Positions 41,989 through 50,100 are shown, numbered from the stretch's first letter. The stretch is DNA of 50,712 nt from JBBRWO01 sp964388455 (GCA_964388455.1 CAYMAN010000015.1:1-50712), one strand, 5' to 3'. Numbers and translations are program-made. The notes: generated from the letters alone by a model not told the origin.

Positions 41989-42022
41989 GACGCTCGCCTC
42001 CCTACTCCGGAAGCGAGCGTCT
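41988..42022 (-). terminator. Hairpin terminator, probably of the interrupted tRNA-Ser locus
   Basis: The arms AGACGCTCGC (41988-41997) and GCGAGCGTCT (42013-42022) form a perfect 10-bp stem with a 15-base loop. Leftward it is followed by TCTGTTTCC, rightward by TCATTTCC, so it can work in either direction. It lies 11 bases beyond the 3'-end copy of tRNA-Ser at 42034-42048, from which the IS has separated the rest of the tRNA. Confidence 0.7.
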
Positions 42023-42033
42023 TCATTTCCTTC

Positions 42034-42048
42034 TGGCGGAGAGGGAGG
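42034..42048. repeat. 15-bp target-site duplication, left copy
   Basis: TGGCGGAGAGGGAGG adjoins the left IS end and is identical to 43322-43336 at the right end. It is the reverse complement of the last 15 bases of tRNA-Ser (acceptor strand with CCA). Confidence 0.85.
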
Positions 42049-42100
42049 TGTGTGAGTTCACCACATCGTGGACAGGTGTGTCGGAACATCGTGGACACCT
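42049..42100 (+). repeat. Left terminal inverted repeat of the IS
   Basis: Starts TGTGTGAGTTCACC. Internal motif ACATCGTGGACA occurs at 42063 and 42086. Matches the reverse complement of 43270-43321 at 40 of 52 positions. Confidence 0.85.
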
Positions 42101-42117
42101 GAAGGAAGGGGTCTGCG

Positions 42118-43289
42118 ATGGATCTGGCACGCTATGTGGTCGAGGCCGTGCTCCTGGAGGGGCGGAGCTACCGCGAGGTGGCGCGCGCCCATGGGGTGTC
42201 CAAGAGCTGGGAAAGGTCGTCTCGCGCTTTCGTGAAGGTGGCTACGAAGCGCTCACGCCGCGTTCACGTGCACCCGTCCACGTCCCGAATCGCACCCCTG
42301 CCGATGTCGAGGAGCGGATCGTGGCGATGCGAGGTGAGCTTTCGAAGGCCGGCTTCGACGCAGGCGCCATCACCATCCACTTCCACCTGACCGGGGAGGG
42401 TCTCGACCACGTCCCGTCGGTCTCCACCATCTGGCGGATCCTGAAACGCCGAGGGTTCGTCACCCCTGAGCCCCACAAGCGTCCCAGGAGCTCGTGGGTA
42501 CGCTTCGAGGCGGCCCTCCCCAACGAGCGCTGGCAGTCCGACGTGACGCACTGGAGACTTTCCGACGGCACCCAGGTCGACATCCTGAACTTCCTTGACG
42601 ACCACTCCCGTCTCATCACGGCGAGCAAGGCCTTCTACATCGTGCGCGCCCCCGACGTGCTCCGTGTCTTCTGTGAAGCGGCTGCGAGCTGGGGTTTTCC
42701 GGCATCCGTGCTCACGGACAACGGATGCATCTACACGGCGTGGCACCGCGGCGGTATCAACGTCGTGGAGACCGAACTGCTCGCTCGAGGGATCGCCTAT
42801 CACCACTTACGGCCCTACCACCCTCAGACCTGCGGCAAGGTCGAACGCTTCCACCAGACGCTCAAGGGCTACCTCGCAAGACAGGAGCGCGCGGCAGACA
42901 TCGAGACGTTGCAGACCCAGATCGACACGTTCATCGCCTACTACAACGAGGTGCGCCCTCACAGGGCGCGAGGACGCATGACTCCCCTTACCGCCTTCGA
43001 AGCTAGGGACAAGGCACGGCCGACAGGGCCGATGCTCGACGTCCCCCGGGGAACACGAGTGCGTCGGGACCGAATCGATTCCAGCGGAGTGGTCACGCTG
43101 AGGTGTCGAGGCAAGCTGCATCACATAGGCGTGGGCAGAGCCCACAAGCACAAGGCGGTGATCATGCTCGTCGCGGATCTCGATGTTCGCATCTTGACGG
43201 AAGAGGGTGAGGTGCTAAGGCACCTCACCCTCGATCCGACCAAGAACTATCAGTCCATCGGTAGAGCTGATGTGTCCACGATGTCTTGA
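42118..43289 (+). pseudogene. IS481-family transposase, frameshifted near the N-terminus
   Basis: A DDE transposase. The first ~31 residues (MDLARYVVEAVLLEGRSYRE, ending GVSKSW, a helix-turn-helix) are in one frame; from KVVSRFREGGYEAL onward the protein continues in the -1 frame to the stop at 43289. The junction is at about 42207-42216 (agctgggaaagg). The catalytic core is intact: Asp in WQSDVTHW, Asp in SVLTDNG, Glu in CGKVERFHQT, then the YNEVRPH motif. A single missing base would explain the break. IS481 transposases are normally one continuous frame, so this copy is probably inactive unless frameshifting or sequence error is involved. Confidence 0.85.
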
Positions 43290-43321
43290 CACATCTGTCC
43301 ACGATGTCCTGAGACATCACA
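43270..43321 (-). repeat. Right terminal inverted repeat of the IS
   Basis: Read on the minus strand it starts TGTGATGTCTCAGG and repeats ACATCGTGGACA twice, 23 bp apart, like the left end. Confidence 0.85.
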
Positions 43322-43336
43322 TGGCGGAGAGGGAGG
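43322..43336. repeat. 15-bp target-site duplication, right copy
   Basis: TGGCGGAGAGGGAGG directly after the right IS end; identical to 42034-42048. Confidence 0.85.
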
Positions 43337-43391
43337 GATTCGAACCCTCGTAGCCGGGGTTGCCGGCTAAACGGTTTTCGAGACCGTGCTC
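43322..43391 (-). tRNA. 3' remnant of tRNA-Ser(CGA), 5' part missing
   Basis: Read on the minus strand: GAGC, anticodon arm ACGGT-CTCGAAA-ACCGT (anticodon CGA), a long variable arm TAGCCGG...CCGGCTA, T arm GAGGG-TTCGAAT-CCCTC, acceptor strand CCTCTCC, discriminator G and encoded CCA. The expected GGAGAGG acceptor strand and the D arm are absent upstream; the sequence changes to unrelated DNA right after GAGC. A fragment running from just before the anticodon stem to the 3' end is the usual footprint left by a tRNA-targeting integrase. The remnant cannot be a working tRNA. Confidence 0.8.
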
Positions 43392-43511
43392 GCCGTAATC
43401 GACGAAGTGGCCGAGTATGACGGCGCCCTCGCCGCGGAACTCCGCGCCCTGGCCGATGTGTATGACGCTGAGTGTCTCCTGGAACGGCTCATGCTCCTCG
43501 GCCCGCGCTGA
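43386..43511 (+). pseudogene. Short helical ORF fragment abutting the tRNA remnant
   Basis: An open frame of about 41 codons from GTG 43386 to TGA 43511 encodes a helical peptide (VIDEVAEYDGALAAELRAL, ADVYDAECLLERLMLLG). It begins inside the tRNA remnant and has no ribosome binding site, so it is probably the C-terminal end of a gene cut by the recombination that left the tRNA fragment. A functional small protein is possible but less likely. Confidence 0.4.
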
Positions 43512-43532
43512 GGTCGCCTGAGCTCGGCGATC

Positions 43533-44699
43533 CTAGCGGCGCTCGCCGCGAATCCAGATCCGCGCCACCAGCGGGGATCCCGGCCGGTATGCCAGGTGTA
43601 CGTGACTCGGTGCATCGAGCATGACCACGTCCGCCGAGTAGCCCGGAGCCAGCCGACCGATGTCGGTGCGTCGAAGCGCAGTTGCACCCCCGACGGTCGC
43701 TGCGAAGAGCGCCTGTGCGGGAGTCATGTGCATGTCGCGCACCGCCATCGCGATCATCAGCGGCATCGAGGTGATGTAAGCGCTGCCGGGGTTGCAGTCC
43801 GTGGCGAGGGCGACCGTGACGCCCGCCTCGAGCAGACGACGCGCGTCCGGATATGCCGAGCGAGTCGAGAACTCGGCCCCGGGCAGCAGCGTCGCGACCA
43901 CGCCGGCGTCATGCAGCGCGACGATGTCGTCGTCGGTGAGGTGCGTGCAGTGGTCGACGCTCGCAGCGCCGAGTTCGGCCGCGAGCTGCGCGCCCGGACC
44001 GTGGCCGAGCTGGTTGCCGTGCAGCCGCGGCACCAGGCCTGCAGAAATGCCCGCCTCCAACACGCGCTTGGCCTCCTCGGCCGAGAAGGCTCCGGTGTCG
44101 CAGAAGACGTCGATCCAGCGCGCGAAGGGGGCACACGCGGTCAGCATCTCGCCGCACACGAGGTCGACGTAGGCCGCGCGGTCGTGCGCGTACTCGGCGG
44201 GTACGACGTGTGCGCCGAGGAAGGTGGTCTCGGGCGTGAACTCGCGGGCGACTTCGAGGATGCGCGCCTCGTCGGCGACGTCGAGGCCGTAGCCGCTCTT
44301 GATCTCGACGGTGGTGGTGCCGAGCGCGGTGAGCTCCGCCATGCGCTTTGCGGCACCCGCGCGGAGGCGCTCGGTGGAAGCGGCGCGTGTGGCGGCCACG
44401 GTGGTTGCGATGCCGCCGCCGGTGTAGGACTCGCCGGCCATGCGCGCGGCGAACTCGGCCGAGCGCTCGCCGTCGAAGACGAGGTGCGTGTGGGAGTCGA
44501 CGAAGCCCGGGATGACTGCGCGGCCCGCGGCATCGACGCGGTGGTCGGTGTCAGGCGCGTCGGCGGCAAGGCCGACCCAGGCGATGTGGTCGCCCTCGAT
44601 GACGAGGGCGACGTCGTGGAGGATGCCGAGGAGGTCGCCGGTTGCGGTCGGGTCACAGGTGACGAGCTCGCCGATGTTGGTGATCAGCGTCGTGGTCAC
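43533..44699 (-). CDS. hutI: Imidazolonepropionase
   Basis: 388 residues. Hydrolyses 4-imidazolone-5-propionate to N-formimidoyl-L-glutamate, third step of histidine degradation. The amidohydrolase metal motif is GFVDSHTHLVF (His70, His72); GGIATTVAATRAAS, VEIKSGYGL, FLGAHVVPAEY, RLHGNQLGH (metal His), DHCTHL and ALATDCNPGSAYITSMPLMI are all typical. GTG 44699 overlaps the hutU stop by GTGA. Last gene of the hutH-hutU-hutI operon. Confidence 0.96.
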   Translation of the reverse strand: MTTTLITNIGELVTCDPTATGDLLGILHDVALVIEGDHIAWVGLAADAPDTDHRVDAAGRAVIPGFVDSHTHLVFDGERSAEFAARMAGESYTGGGIATTVAATRAASTERLRAGAAKRMAELTALGTTTVEIKSGYGLDVADEARILEVAREFTPETTFLGAHVVPAEYAHDRAAYVDLVCGEMLTACAPFARWIDVFCDTGAFSAEEAKRVLEAGISAGLVPRLHGNQLGHGPGAQLAAELGAASVDHCTHLTDDDIVALHDAGVVATLLPGAEFSTRSAYPDARRLLEAGVTVALATDCNPGSAYITSMPLMIAMAVRDMHMTPAQALFAATVGGATALRRTDIGRLAPGYSADVVMLDAPSHVHLAYRPGSPLVARIWIRGERR

Positions 44700-46429
44700 G
44701 ACTGCGGGGCTCCCGCGGCGGGACCGCTGCCGCCGACGCCATCCGCTGCGCCCGCGCTGCCCTCGCCCGCGCCGCCCTCGCGCATCGGCACACGCACGTC
44801 GCGCTCCTCCGCGACTTCGACGGCGCGGTCGTAGCCGGCGTCCACGTGGCGGATGACACCCATCGCTGGGTCGTTGGTGAGTACGCGCTCGAGCTTCTCG
44901 GCCGCGAGCGGGGTACCGTCGGCGACGCTGACCTGGCCGGCGTGGATGGAGCGGCCGATGCCGACTCCCCCGCCGTGATGGATGCTGACCCAGGTCGCGC
45001 CGCTCGCGGTGTTCACGAGCGCGTTCAGGAGCGGCCAGTCGGCGATGGCGTCGGAACCGTCGAGCATCGACTCGGTCTCACGATACGGGCTGGCGACGCT
45101 GCCGCAGTCGAGGTGGTCTCGGCCGATGACGATGGGGGCCTTGAGGCTGCCGTCGGCGACGAGCTCGTTGAAGCGCACGCCTGCGCGATCGCGCTCGCCC
45201 TGGCCCAGCCAGCAGATGCGGGCGGGCAGACCCTGGAACGCGATCTTCTCCTGCGCCTGCGTGATCCAGCGGTGCAGCGGTGCGTTGTCGGGAAACAGCT
45301 CGAGGATCGCCTTGTCGGTCACGGCGATGTCGGCCGGGTCGCCGGAGAGCGCGGCCCAGCGGAACGGGCCGCGGCCCTCGCAGAACAGCGGGCGGATGTA
45401 GGCCGGGACAAAGCCCGGGAACTCCCAAGCGCGGGTGTAACCGCCCAGCTCGGCCTCGGCGCGTATGGAGTTGCCGTAGTCGAAGACCTCGGCGCCGGCG
45501 TCCATGAAGCCGACCATCGCCTCGACGTGGCGCGCCATCGACTCGCGCGCGGCGGTCGTGAAGCCCTCGGGGTCGCGCTCGGCATACTCGTGCCACTCCT
45601 CGACCGAGACGGCCAGCGGCAGGTACGCGAGCGGATCGTGCGCGGAGGTCTGGTCGGTGACGATGTCGACCTCGATGCCCCGGCGCAGCAGCTCCGGCAG
45701 CACGTAGGCGCAGTTGCCTTCGAGCCCCACCGAGAGGGGCAGCCCAGCGCGCTTCGCATCGAGCACACGCGCGATTGCTGCGTCGAGATCGCCGGTCCAC
45801 TCGTCGAGGTAGCGGTCGTGCACGCGGCGCTCGAGACGGGTCCGGTCGACGTCGACCACCAGCACCACGCCGTCGTTCATCGTGACCGCGAGCGGCTGGG
45901 CGCCGCCCATGCCGCCGCATCCGCCGGTGACCGTGAGGGTGCCGCGCAGGCTGCCGCCGAAGCGCTTCTCGGCGATGGCGGCGAAGGTCTCGTAGGTGCC
46001 CTGGACGATGCCCTGCGTGCCGATGTAGATCCAGCTGCCGGCGGTCATCTGGCCATACATGGTCAGGCCTAGGTGCTCGAGGCGGCGGAACTCGGGCCAG
46101 TTCGCCCAGTCCGGCACGAGGTTGCTGTTGGCGATGAGCACGCGCGGCGCCCACTCGTGCGTGCGCATGACGCCGACGGGCTTGCCGGACTGGACCAGCA
46201 TCGTCTCATCGGCCTTGAGGGTGCGCAGGGTGCGCTGGAGCGCGTCGAACGCCTCCCAGCTGCGGGCTGCTCGGCCGGTGCCGCCGTATACGACGAGGTC
46301 GTCGGGGTTCTCGGCGACTGCGGGATCGAGGTTGTTCTGGAGCATGCGCAGCGCGGCTTCCTGCTGCCAGCCGAGGCACGACAACTCGGTGCCGCGAGCG
46401 GCGCGTACGGGACGGGATCCTGCGGTCAT
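44696..46429 (-). CDS. hutU: Urocanate hydratase
   Basis: 577 residues. Converts urocanate to imidazolonepropionate using tightly bound NAD. Signature blocks include VVYGGTGRAARSWEAFDALQ, MYGQMTAGSWIYIGTQGIVQ, TVTGGCGGMGGAQPLAVTMN, RGPFRWAALSGDPADI, FQGLPARICWLGQGER and the C-terminal GGGVGIGRSIHAGQV. A short Gly/Ala-rich tail (~25 residues) extends past the usual end. ATG 46429 lies 13 bases after the hutH stop. Confidence 0.97.
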   Translation of the reverse strand: MTAGSRPVRAARGTELSCLGWQQEAALRMLQNNLDPAVAENPDDLVVYGGTGRAARSWEAFDALQRTLRTLKADETMLVQSGKPVGVMRTHEWAPRVLIANSNLVPDWANWPEFRRLEHLGLTMYGQMTAGSWIYIGTQGIVQGTYETFAAIAEKRFGGSLRGTLTVTGGCGGMGGAQPLAVTMNDGVVLVVDVDRTRLERRVHDRYLDEWTGDLDAAIARVLDAKRAGLPLSVGLEGNCAYVLPELLRRGIEVDIVTDQTSAHDPLAYLPLAVSVEEWHEYAERDPEGFTTAARESMARHVEAMVGFMDAGAEVFDYGNSIRAEAELGGYTRAWEFPGFVPAYIRPLFCEGRGPFRWAALSGDPADIAVTDKAILELFPDNAPLHRWITQAQEKIAFQGLPARICWLGQGERDRAGVRFNELVADGSLKAPIVIGRDHLDCGSVASPYRETESMLDGSDAIADWPLLNALVNTASGATWVSIHHGGGVGIGRSIHAGQVSVADGTPLAAEKLERVLTNDPAMGVIRHVDAGYDRAVEVAEERDVRVPMREGGAGEGSAGAADGVGGSGPAAGAPQS

Positions 46430-46442
46430 CGTGATGCTCCTT

Positions 46443-47981
46443 CTATTCGAGTTCGCCGAGAACGGACTGCGCGGCCGCGACTACACTGCCGTCGGCCACC
46501 AGCGCGTGCGCCGCCTCGATCTCAGGCGACAGGAAGCGGTCGGGTCCGGGGCCTTCGACGCGCGTACGCAGCAGCGCGAGCACGGCGGCGGTCGCGGGCG
46601 AGGGCGTGAGCGGCGCGCGGAAGTCGAGGGCGCGCGCCGCCGTCAGCAGCTCGATCGCGAGCACGCGCGTGAGGCCGTCGACGCTGCGGCGCAGCTTGCG
46701 CGCGGCACTCCAGCCCATCGAGACGTGGTCCTCCTGCATCGCCGAGGACGGGATCGAGTCCACGCTCGCCGGCGCAGCGAGACGCTTCATCTCACTCACG
46801 ATGCCGGCCTGCGTGTACTGCGCGATCATGTGGCCGGAATCCACGCCCGGGTCGAACGCGAGGAACGGCGGCAGCCCGTTGCTGCGGTGCGTGTCGAGCA
46901 TGCGGTCGGTGCGGCGCTCGGCGATGGATGCGAGGTCCGCCGCGACGATCGCGAGGAAGTCGAGCACGTAGGCGACGGGCGCGCCGTGGAAGTTGCCGTT
47001 GCTGCGCACGCTGCCGTCGGCCAGCACCACCGGGTTGTCGATCGCCGAGGCGAGCTCGCGCGCGGCGACCGTCTCGGCGTGGGCGAGCGTGTCGCGCACT
47101 GCCCCCGCGACCTGCGGCGCGCACCTGAGCGAGTACGCGTCCTGCACGCGCACGTCGTCGACCGCGTGCGACTCCACAATGCCCGAGCCCGCGAGCACCC
47201 GCGAGATATTGCGCGCCGAGGCGGCCTGACCCGGATGCGGGCGCAGCGCCTGGAGCTCCTCGGCGAAGACGGCGTCGGTGCCAAGCAGCGCCTCGACGCT
47301 CATGGCAGCGGTGATGTCGGCGACGCGCACGAGCGCACGCAGGTCGGTGATCGCCATCGCGAGCATGCCGAGCATGCCGTCGGTACCGTTGATGAGCGCG
47401 AGGCCTTCCTTCTCCTCGAGCTCCACCGCCGAGAGGCCCGCCGTGGCGAGCGCCTCCTCGGCGCACTTCAGCTCGCCGCTCGCGTCCTCGACGACGCCCT
47501 CGCCCATGATCGCGAGCGCGCAGTGCGACAGCGGCGCTAGGTCGCCCGAGCAGCCGAGCGACCCGTACTCGGGCACGCACGGCGTGATGTGCGCGTTGAG
47601 CATGTCGGCGTAGGCTTGCGCGGTGGTGATGCGCACGCCGGTGTGGCCGGTCCCGAGCGTCTGCAGGCGCAGGATCATGAGCGCGCGAGTGACCTCGGTC
47701 TCGACGATCGGGCCGCTGCCCGCCGCGTGCGAGCGGATCAGCGAGCGCTGCAGCTGCGTGCGCTTCGCCGGCTCGATGTAGGTGGTCGCGAGCGCGCCGA
47801 ACCCCGTGCTCACGCCATACACCGGCTTGCCGGAGTGCGCGAGCGCATCGATGGTCGCGCGAGCGGCAGTGATGGCCACCTGCGCCGCCGCGCCGATCTC
47901 GACCCGCGCCCCACCGCGCGCAACCGCGACGACCTCTTCGATCGTGAGCGGCCTGTCGCCCAGCACCACAGTCGTTGCCAC
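46443..47981 (-). CDS. hutH: Histidine ammonia-lyase
   Basis: 512 residues. Deaminates histidine to urocanate. The MIO cofactor tripeptide is Cys144-Ser145-Gly146 in GSLGCSGDLAPLSH rather than the commoner Ala-Ser-Gly. Other motifs: PVYGVSTGFGALATTYIEP, RITTAQAYADMLN, ALINGTDGMLGMLAMAITDL and QEDHVSMGWSAARKLRR. The start is GTG 47981, beginning (M)ATTVVLGDRPLTIEEV. First gene of the hut operon; divergent from the hutG-like gene. Actinobacterial HALs with CSG are known to me, but I cannot verify this here. Confidence 0.96.
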   Translation of the reverse strand: MATTVVLGDRPLTIEEVVAVARGGARVEIGAAAQVAITAARATIDALAHSGKPVYGVSTGFGALATTYIEPAKRTQLQRSLIRSHAAGSGPIVETEVTRALMILRLQTLGTGHTGVRITTAQAYADMLNAHITPCVPEYGSLGCSGDLAPLSHCALAIMGEGVVEDASGELKCAEEALATAGLSAVELEEKEGLALINGTDGMLGMLAMAITDLRALVRVADITAAMSVEALLGTDAVFAEELQALRPHPGQAASARNISRVLAGSGIVESHAVDDVRVQDAYSLRCAPQVAGAVRDTLAHAETVAARELASAIDNPVVLADGSVRSNGNFHGAPVAYVLDFLAIVAADLASIAERRTDRMLDTHRSNGLPPFLAFDPGVDSGHMIAQYTQAGIVSEMKRLAAPASVDSIPSSAMQEDHVSMGWSAARKLRRSVDGLTRVLAIELLTAARALDFRAPLTPSPATAAVLALLRTRVEGPGPDRFLSPEIEAAHALVADGSVVAAAQSVLGELE

Positions 47982-48045
47982 GTGAACCGTCCCTTGTGTC
48001 AGCCGACATCTGGCGCACCGTCGGCAATGGAGGATACTTGGATTG

Positions 48046-48061
48046 TGCCCGCGAACGGGCA
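48046..48061. promoter_or_regulatory. Palindrome in the divergent hut intergenic region
   Basis: TGCCCGCGAACGGGCA has 6-bp arms around CGAA, in the 193-bp gap between hutH and the hutG-like gene. It could be the operator of a Hut regulator, which is not in the window, or a hairpin in the leader of either transcript. Confidence 0.35.
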
Positions 48062-48174
48062 GCAACAACTGTAGAGGTGCCGCACGCGAGAATCCACTTC
48101 AGCACGGTGGAGAGGCGTGAGCTCAGAGTGACCGCAGAGAACACCCGCCGAGAACCGCCGAGGAAGGACCCGCC

Positions 48175-49140
48175 GTGAACGACGTACGTTTGCCAGAGGA
48201 CTCACTGTGGCCGCGTGCCGCTGCCTGGCTGGGCGGACATCGCGGATCGACCGGCGAACCGCTCGCGTCGGTCGACTTCGGGTTCATCGGCATTCCGGCG
48301 CATGCGACTTCCATCACGCCGACGAGCGCTCACACAACCCCAGCGGCTGTGCGCGATGCGATGCAGCGCTACTCGACCTACGCCGCGAGCCACGACGTGG
48401 ATGTGGCATCGCTCTCGGCACGGGACTTTGGCGACGTGACCGAACCGGATGGACCCGAGGGTGAGGCTCGCGTCATGGCCCGTGTCGCCGAGGCGCAAGC
48501 AGCGTGCGAGTTGCTGGTCGCGCTGGGCGGCGACAACTCGATCACGTACTCGGCGATGTGCGGTGTGGTCTCGGCGATTGGGTTCGGCGGCGCTGGAACC
48601 GACGTCGTCGGTCTCTCGGCGGCGGGCCTCGTCACGGTCGACGCGCACCATGACCTTCGCGACGGGATCAGTAACGGCTCGCCGGTCAGGCGACTCATCG
48701 CCGCTGGCCTCGACGGACAGCGCGTCGCCCAGATCGGCATCGCCGACTTCTCGAACTCGGCGCTGTACGCACACCGCGCCCGCGACCTCGGCATCACTGT
48801 CATCACCCGAGACGAACTCCGTGGGGTCTCGCTGGTCGCGACGGTCACTCACGCTCTCGACGTCGCCAGTCCCGACGGGCGGCCGGTCTACGTCGACCTC
48901 GATGTGGACGTGTGCGACCGCTCGATGGTGCCCGGTTGTCCCGCAGCGGCGCCGGGCGGAATCAGCGCCGACGAGCTGCGGCAGATCGCGTTTCTCTGCG
49001 CCCGTGACCCGCGAGTGAGGGCAATCGACATCACTGAGATTGACGCGGCCATCGATGCCGCTGATCGCCGCACGGTCAGGCTCGCAGCGCTCCTGATCCT
49101 CGAAGCGGCGGCGGGACTCTGCGTGCGTCTCGGCAGGTAG
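48175..49140 (+). CDS. hutG: Formimidoylglutamase / ureohydrolase family protein
   Basis: 321 residues. The arginase/agmatinase-fold manganese ligands are present: LLVALGGDNSITYSA, VTVDAHHDLRDG (DAHxD), VYVDLDVDVCDRSMVPG (DxDxxD) and a late Glu (ITEIDAAID). In this position, divergent from hutH-U-I, it most likely hydrolyses N-formimidoyl-L-glutamate to glutamate and formamide; agmatinase is an alternative given arginine deiminase elsewhere in the window. The start is GTG 48175 with AGGAAGGA upstream. Confidence 0.85.
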   Translation: MNDVRLPEDSLWPRAAAWLGGHRGSTGEPLASVDFGFIGIPAHATSITPTSAHTTPAAVRDAMQRYSTYAASHDVDVASLSARDFGDVTEPDGPEGEARVMARVAEAQAACELLVALGGDNSITYSAMCGVVSAIGFGGAGTDVVGLSAAGLVTVDAHHDLRDGISNGSPVRRLIAAGLDGQRVAQIGIADFSNSALYAHRARDLGITVITRDELRGVSLVATVTHALDVASPDGRPVYVDLDVDVCDRSMVPGCPAAAPGGISADELRQIAFLCARDPRVRAIDITEIDAAIDAADRRTVRLAALLILEAAAGLCVRLGR

Positions 49141-49209
49141 AGGGGCCCGTTCAGCAACCCCAATCTCCACACCTTGTCACGCGTGCGAATCCGTAACCGC
49201 TAGACAATT

Positions 49210-49225
49210 CCTCCACACGTGGAGG
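49210..49225. promoter_or_regulatory. Perfect palindrome upstream of a small exported-protein gene
   Basis: CCTCCACACGTGGAGG has perfect arms of 7 bases around AC, 62 bases before the GTC-ATG start at 49288. It may be an operator; no terminator T-run follows. Confidence 0.35.
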
Positions 49226-49287
49226 GCATCATTCTGAGACAACAGCGGCACCCGCCGCGACGATCAGAGGTGCGGAGGGAGGCGGTC

Positions 49288-49776
49288 ATGGGCGCTCGGC
49301 GATCAGATAGGCGTCGCACCGCCATCACGCTCCCACGTGGAAACCGTCGCCCCCCTTCGGCATCCACGGTACTGCTCTCCTTCGCGCTTCTGGCGGCACT
49401 CAGCACCCCAGTGGGCACGCGCGCAATCGTCCGCGGACCTGGCGCACTCGGCCTCTCGAAATCGCCGAGCGGCGTTGCAGCCCCTAGCGCCACCGGCACC
49501 TCAGCCGCCACTGGCGCGTCAGGCACGGCGACCATTGCGCCTGTCTCGCATCGACCCACTCTCCTGCCGCATTTGCCCTCTCGCGTCCGGCCCAAGCGCG
49601 TTGCAGCTGCGCTCAGCCCGGATGCCACCACAGCGACCGTGCCGTTCGCCGTGGTCACGGCTCCTCCGGACGTCGGTGCTGTGGCGATCGCCTCGGATCG
49701 GATCGAGGAGGGCGCGACCGCGACCTTCCTCGACTTCGCCTCAGACAGCTCGCGCACGCGCGGGCAACCGGTTTAG
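49288..49776 (+). CDS. Putative small exported protein
   Basis: 162 residues; not recognised. ATG 49288 has a good ribosome binding site (GGAGGGAGG). A basic N-terminus (RRSDRRRTAITLPRGNRR) precedes a hydrophobic segment (STVLLSFALLAALSTPVGT) that could be a signal or anchor. The rest is low in complexity, rich in Ala, Ser, Thr, Pro and Val (GVAAPSATGTSAATGASGTA). An opposing frame of equal length exists on the minus strand but lacks a ribosome binding site and signal-like region. Low complexity makes a real product less certain. Confidence 0.5.
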   Translation: MGARRSDRRRTAITLPRGNRRPPSASTVLLSFALLAALSTPVGTRAIVRGPGALGLSKSPSGVAAPSATGTSAATGASGTATIAPVSHRPTLLPHLPSRVRPKRVAAALSPDATTATVPFAVVTAPPDVGAVAIASDRIEEGATATFLDFASDSSRTRGQPV

Positions 49777-49842
49777 GACTGCTAGTTCAGTCCGCTCCGA
49801 TCACTGCGCGAACAGCGCAGTTGTCCCCGCTGGAGGTCAGCC

Positions 49843-50100
49843 ATGAAAGCTGTCCACATCCGCACTGAAGGCACCGACGAAGACGGCTATGAACTCGCCT
49901 TCGTGGAGATGTTCGTCCGACTCATCGACGGCGTGAAAGACGTGGCATCCGTCCGAGCACTGCACCTGGTGTCCGTCCTGTACGACGAGACCGTCGCCGA
50001 CATCGCCGAGATTCTCGCATCGATCCGGCGCGCCGGGTTCCGCGCCTATCTGTATCGACCGCAGGGCACACCCCTCGCCCTTACGGCAGCTTCCGCGTAA
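49843..50100 (+). CDS. Conserved-looking small protein of unknown function
   Basis: 85 residues starting at ATG 49843 after GGAGG. The order strand (MKAVHIRTEG), helix (YELAFVEMFVRLIDGVKDV), strand (RALHLVSVLYDET), helix (VADIAEILASIRRAGFRAYL) and strand looks like a ferredoxin-like alpha/beta fold of the heavy-metal-associated (HMA) type, but there are no cysteines to bind a metal. Function unknown. It is convergent with thymidine kinase. Confidence 0.72.
   Translation: MKAVHIRTEGTDEDGYELAFVEMFVRLIDGVKDVASVRALHLVSVLYDETVADIAEILASIRRAGFRAYLYRPQGTPLALTAASA

Larger units (their letters stand above)
42049..43321 (+). mobile_element. IS481-type insertion sequence
   Basis: A 1273-bp element bounded by TGT...ACA ends, with terminal inverted repeats of about 52 bp (42049-42100 and 43270-43321, 40 of 52 positions matching). 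Each end carries two copies of ACATCGTGGACA placed 23 bp apart, likely transposase binding sites. It is flanked by a 15-bp direct repeat. It contains one transposase gene, frameshifted near its start. Confidence 0.9.

Noticed and set aside
42205..42220. Programmed -1 frameshift signal in the transposase
   Set aside because: No X XXY YYZ heptamer in the zero frame; the IS481 family does not normally need frameshifting.
43596..44834. Plus-strand open frame opposite hutI
   Set aside because: Shadow of hutI; composition unlike a protein.
44846..46072. Long plus-strand open frame opposite hutU
   Set aside because: It is the antisense shadow of a clear hutU gene in high-GC DNA, with no start signal and no motifs.
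46059..47540. Long plus-strand open frame opposite hutU/hutH
   Set aside because: Arginine/histidine-rich antisense shadow; the minus strand encodes well-known enzymes.
49200..49757. Minus-strand 185-codon frame opposite the small exported protein
   Set aside because: No ribosome binding site and no signal-like or fold-like pattern; the plus frame has both.
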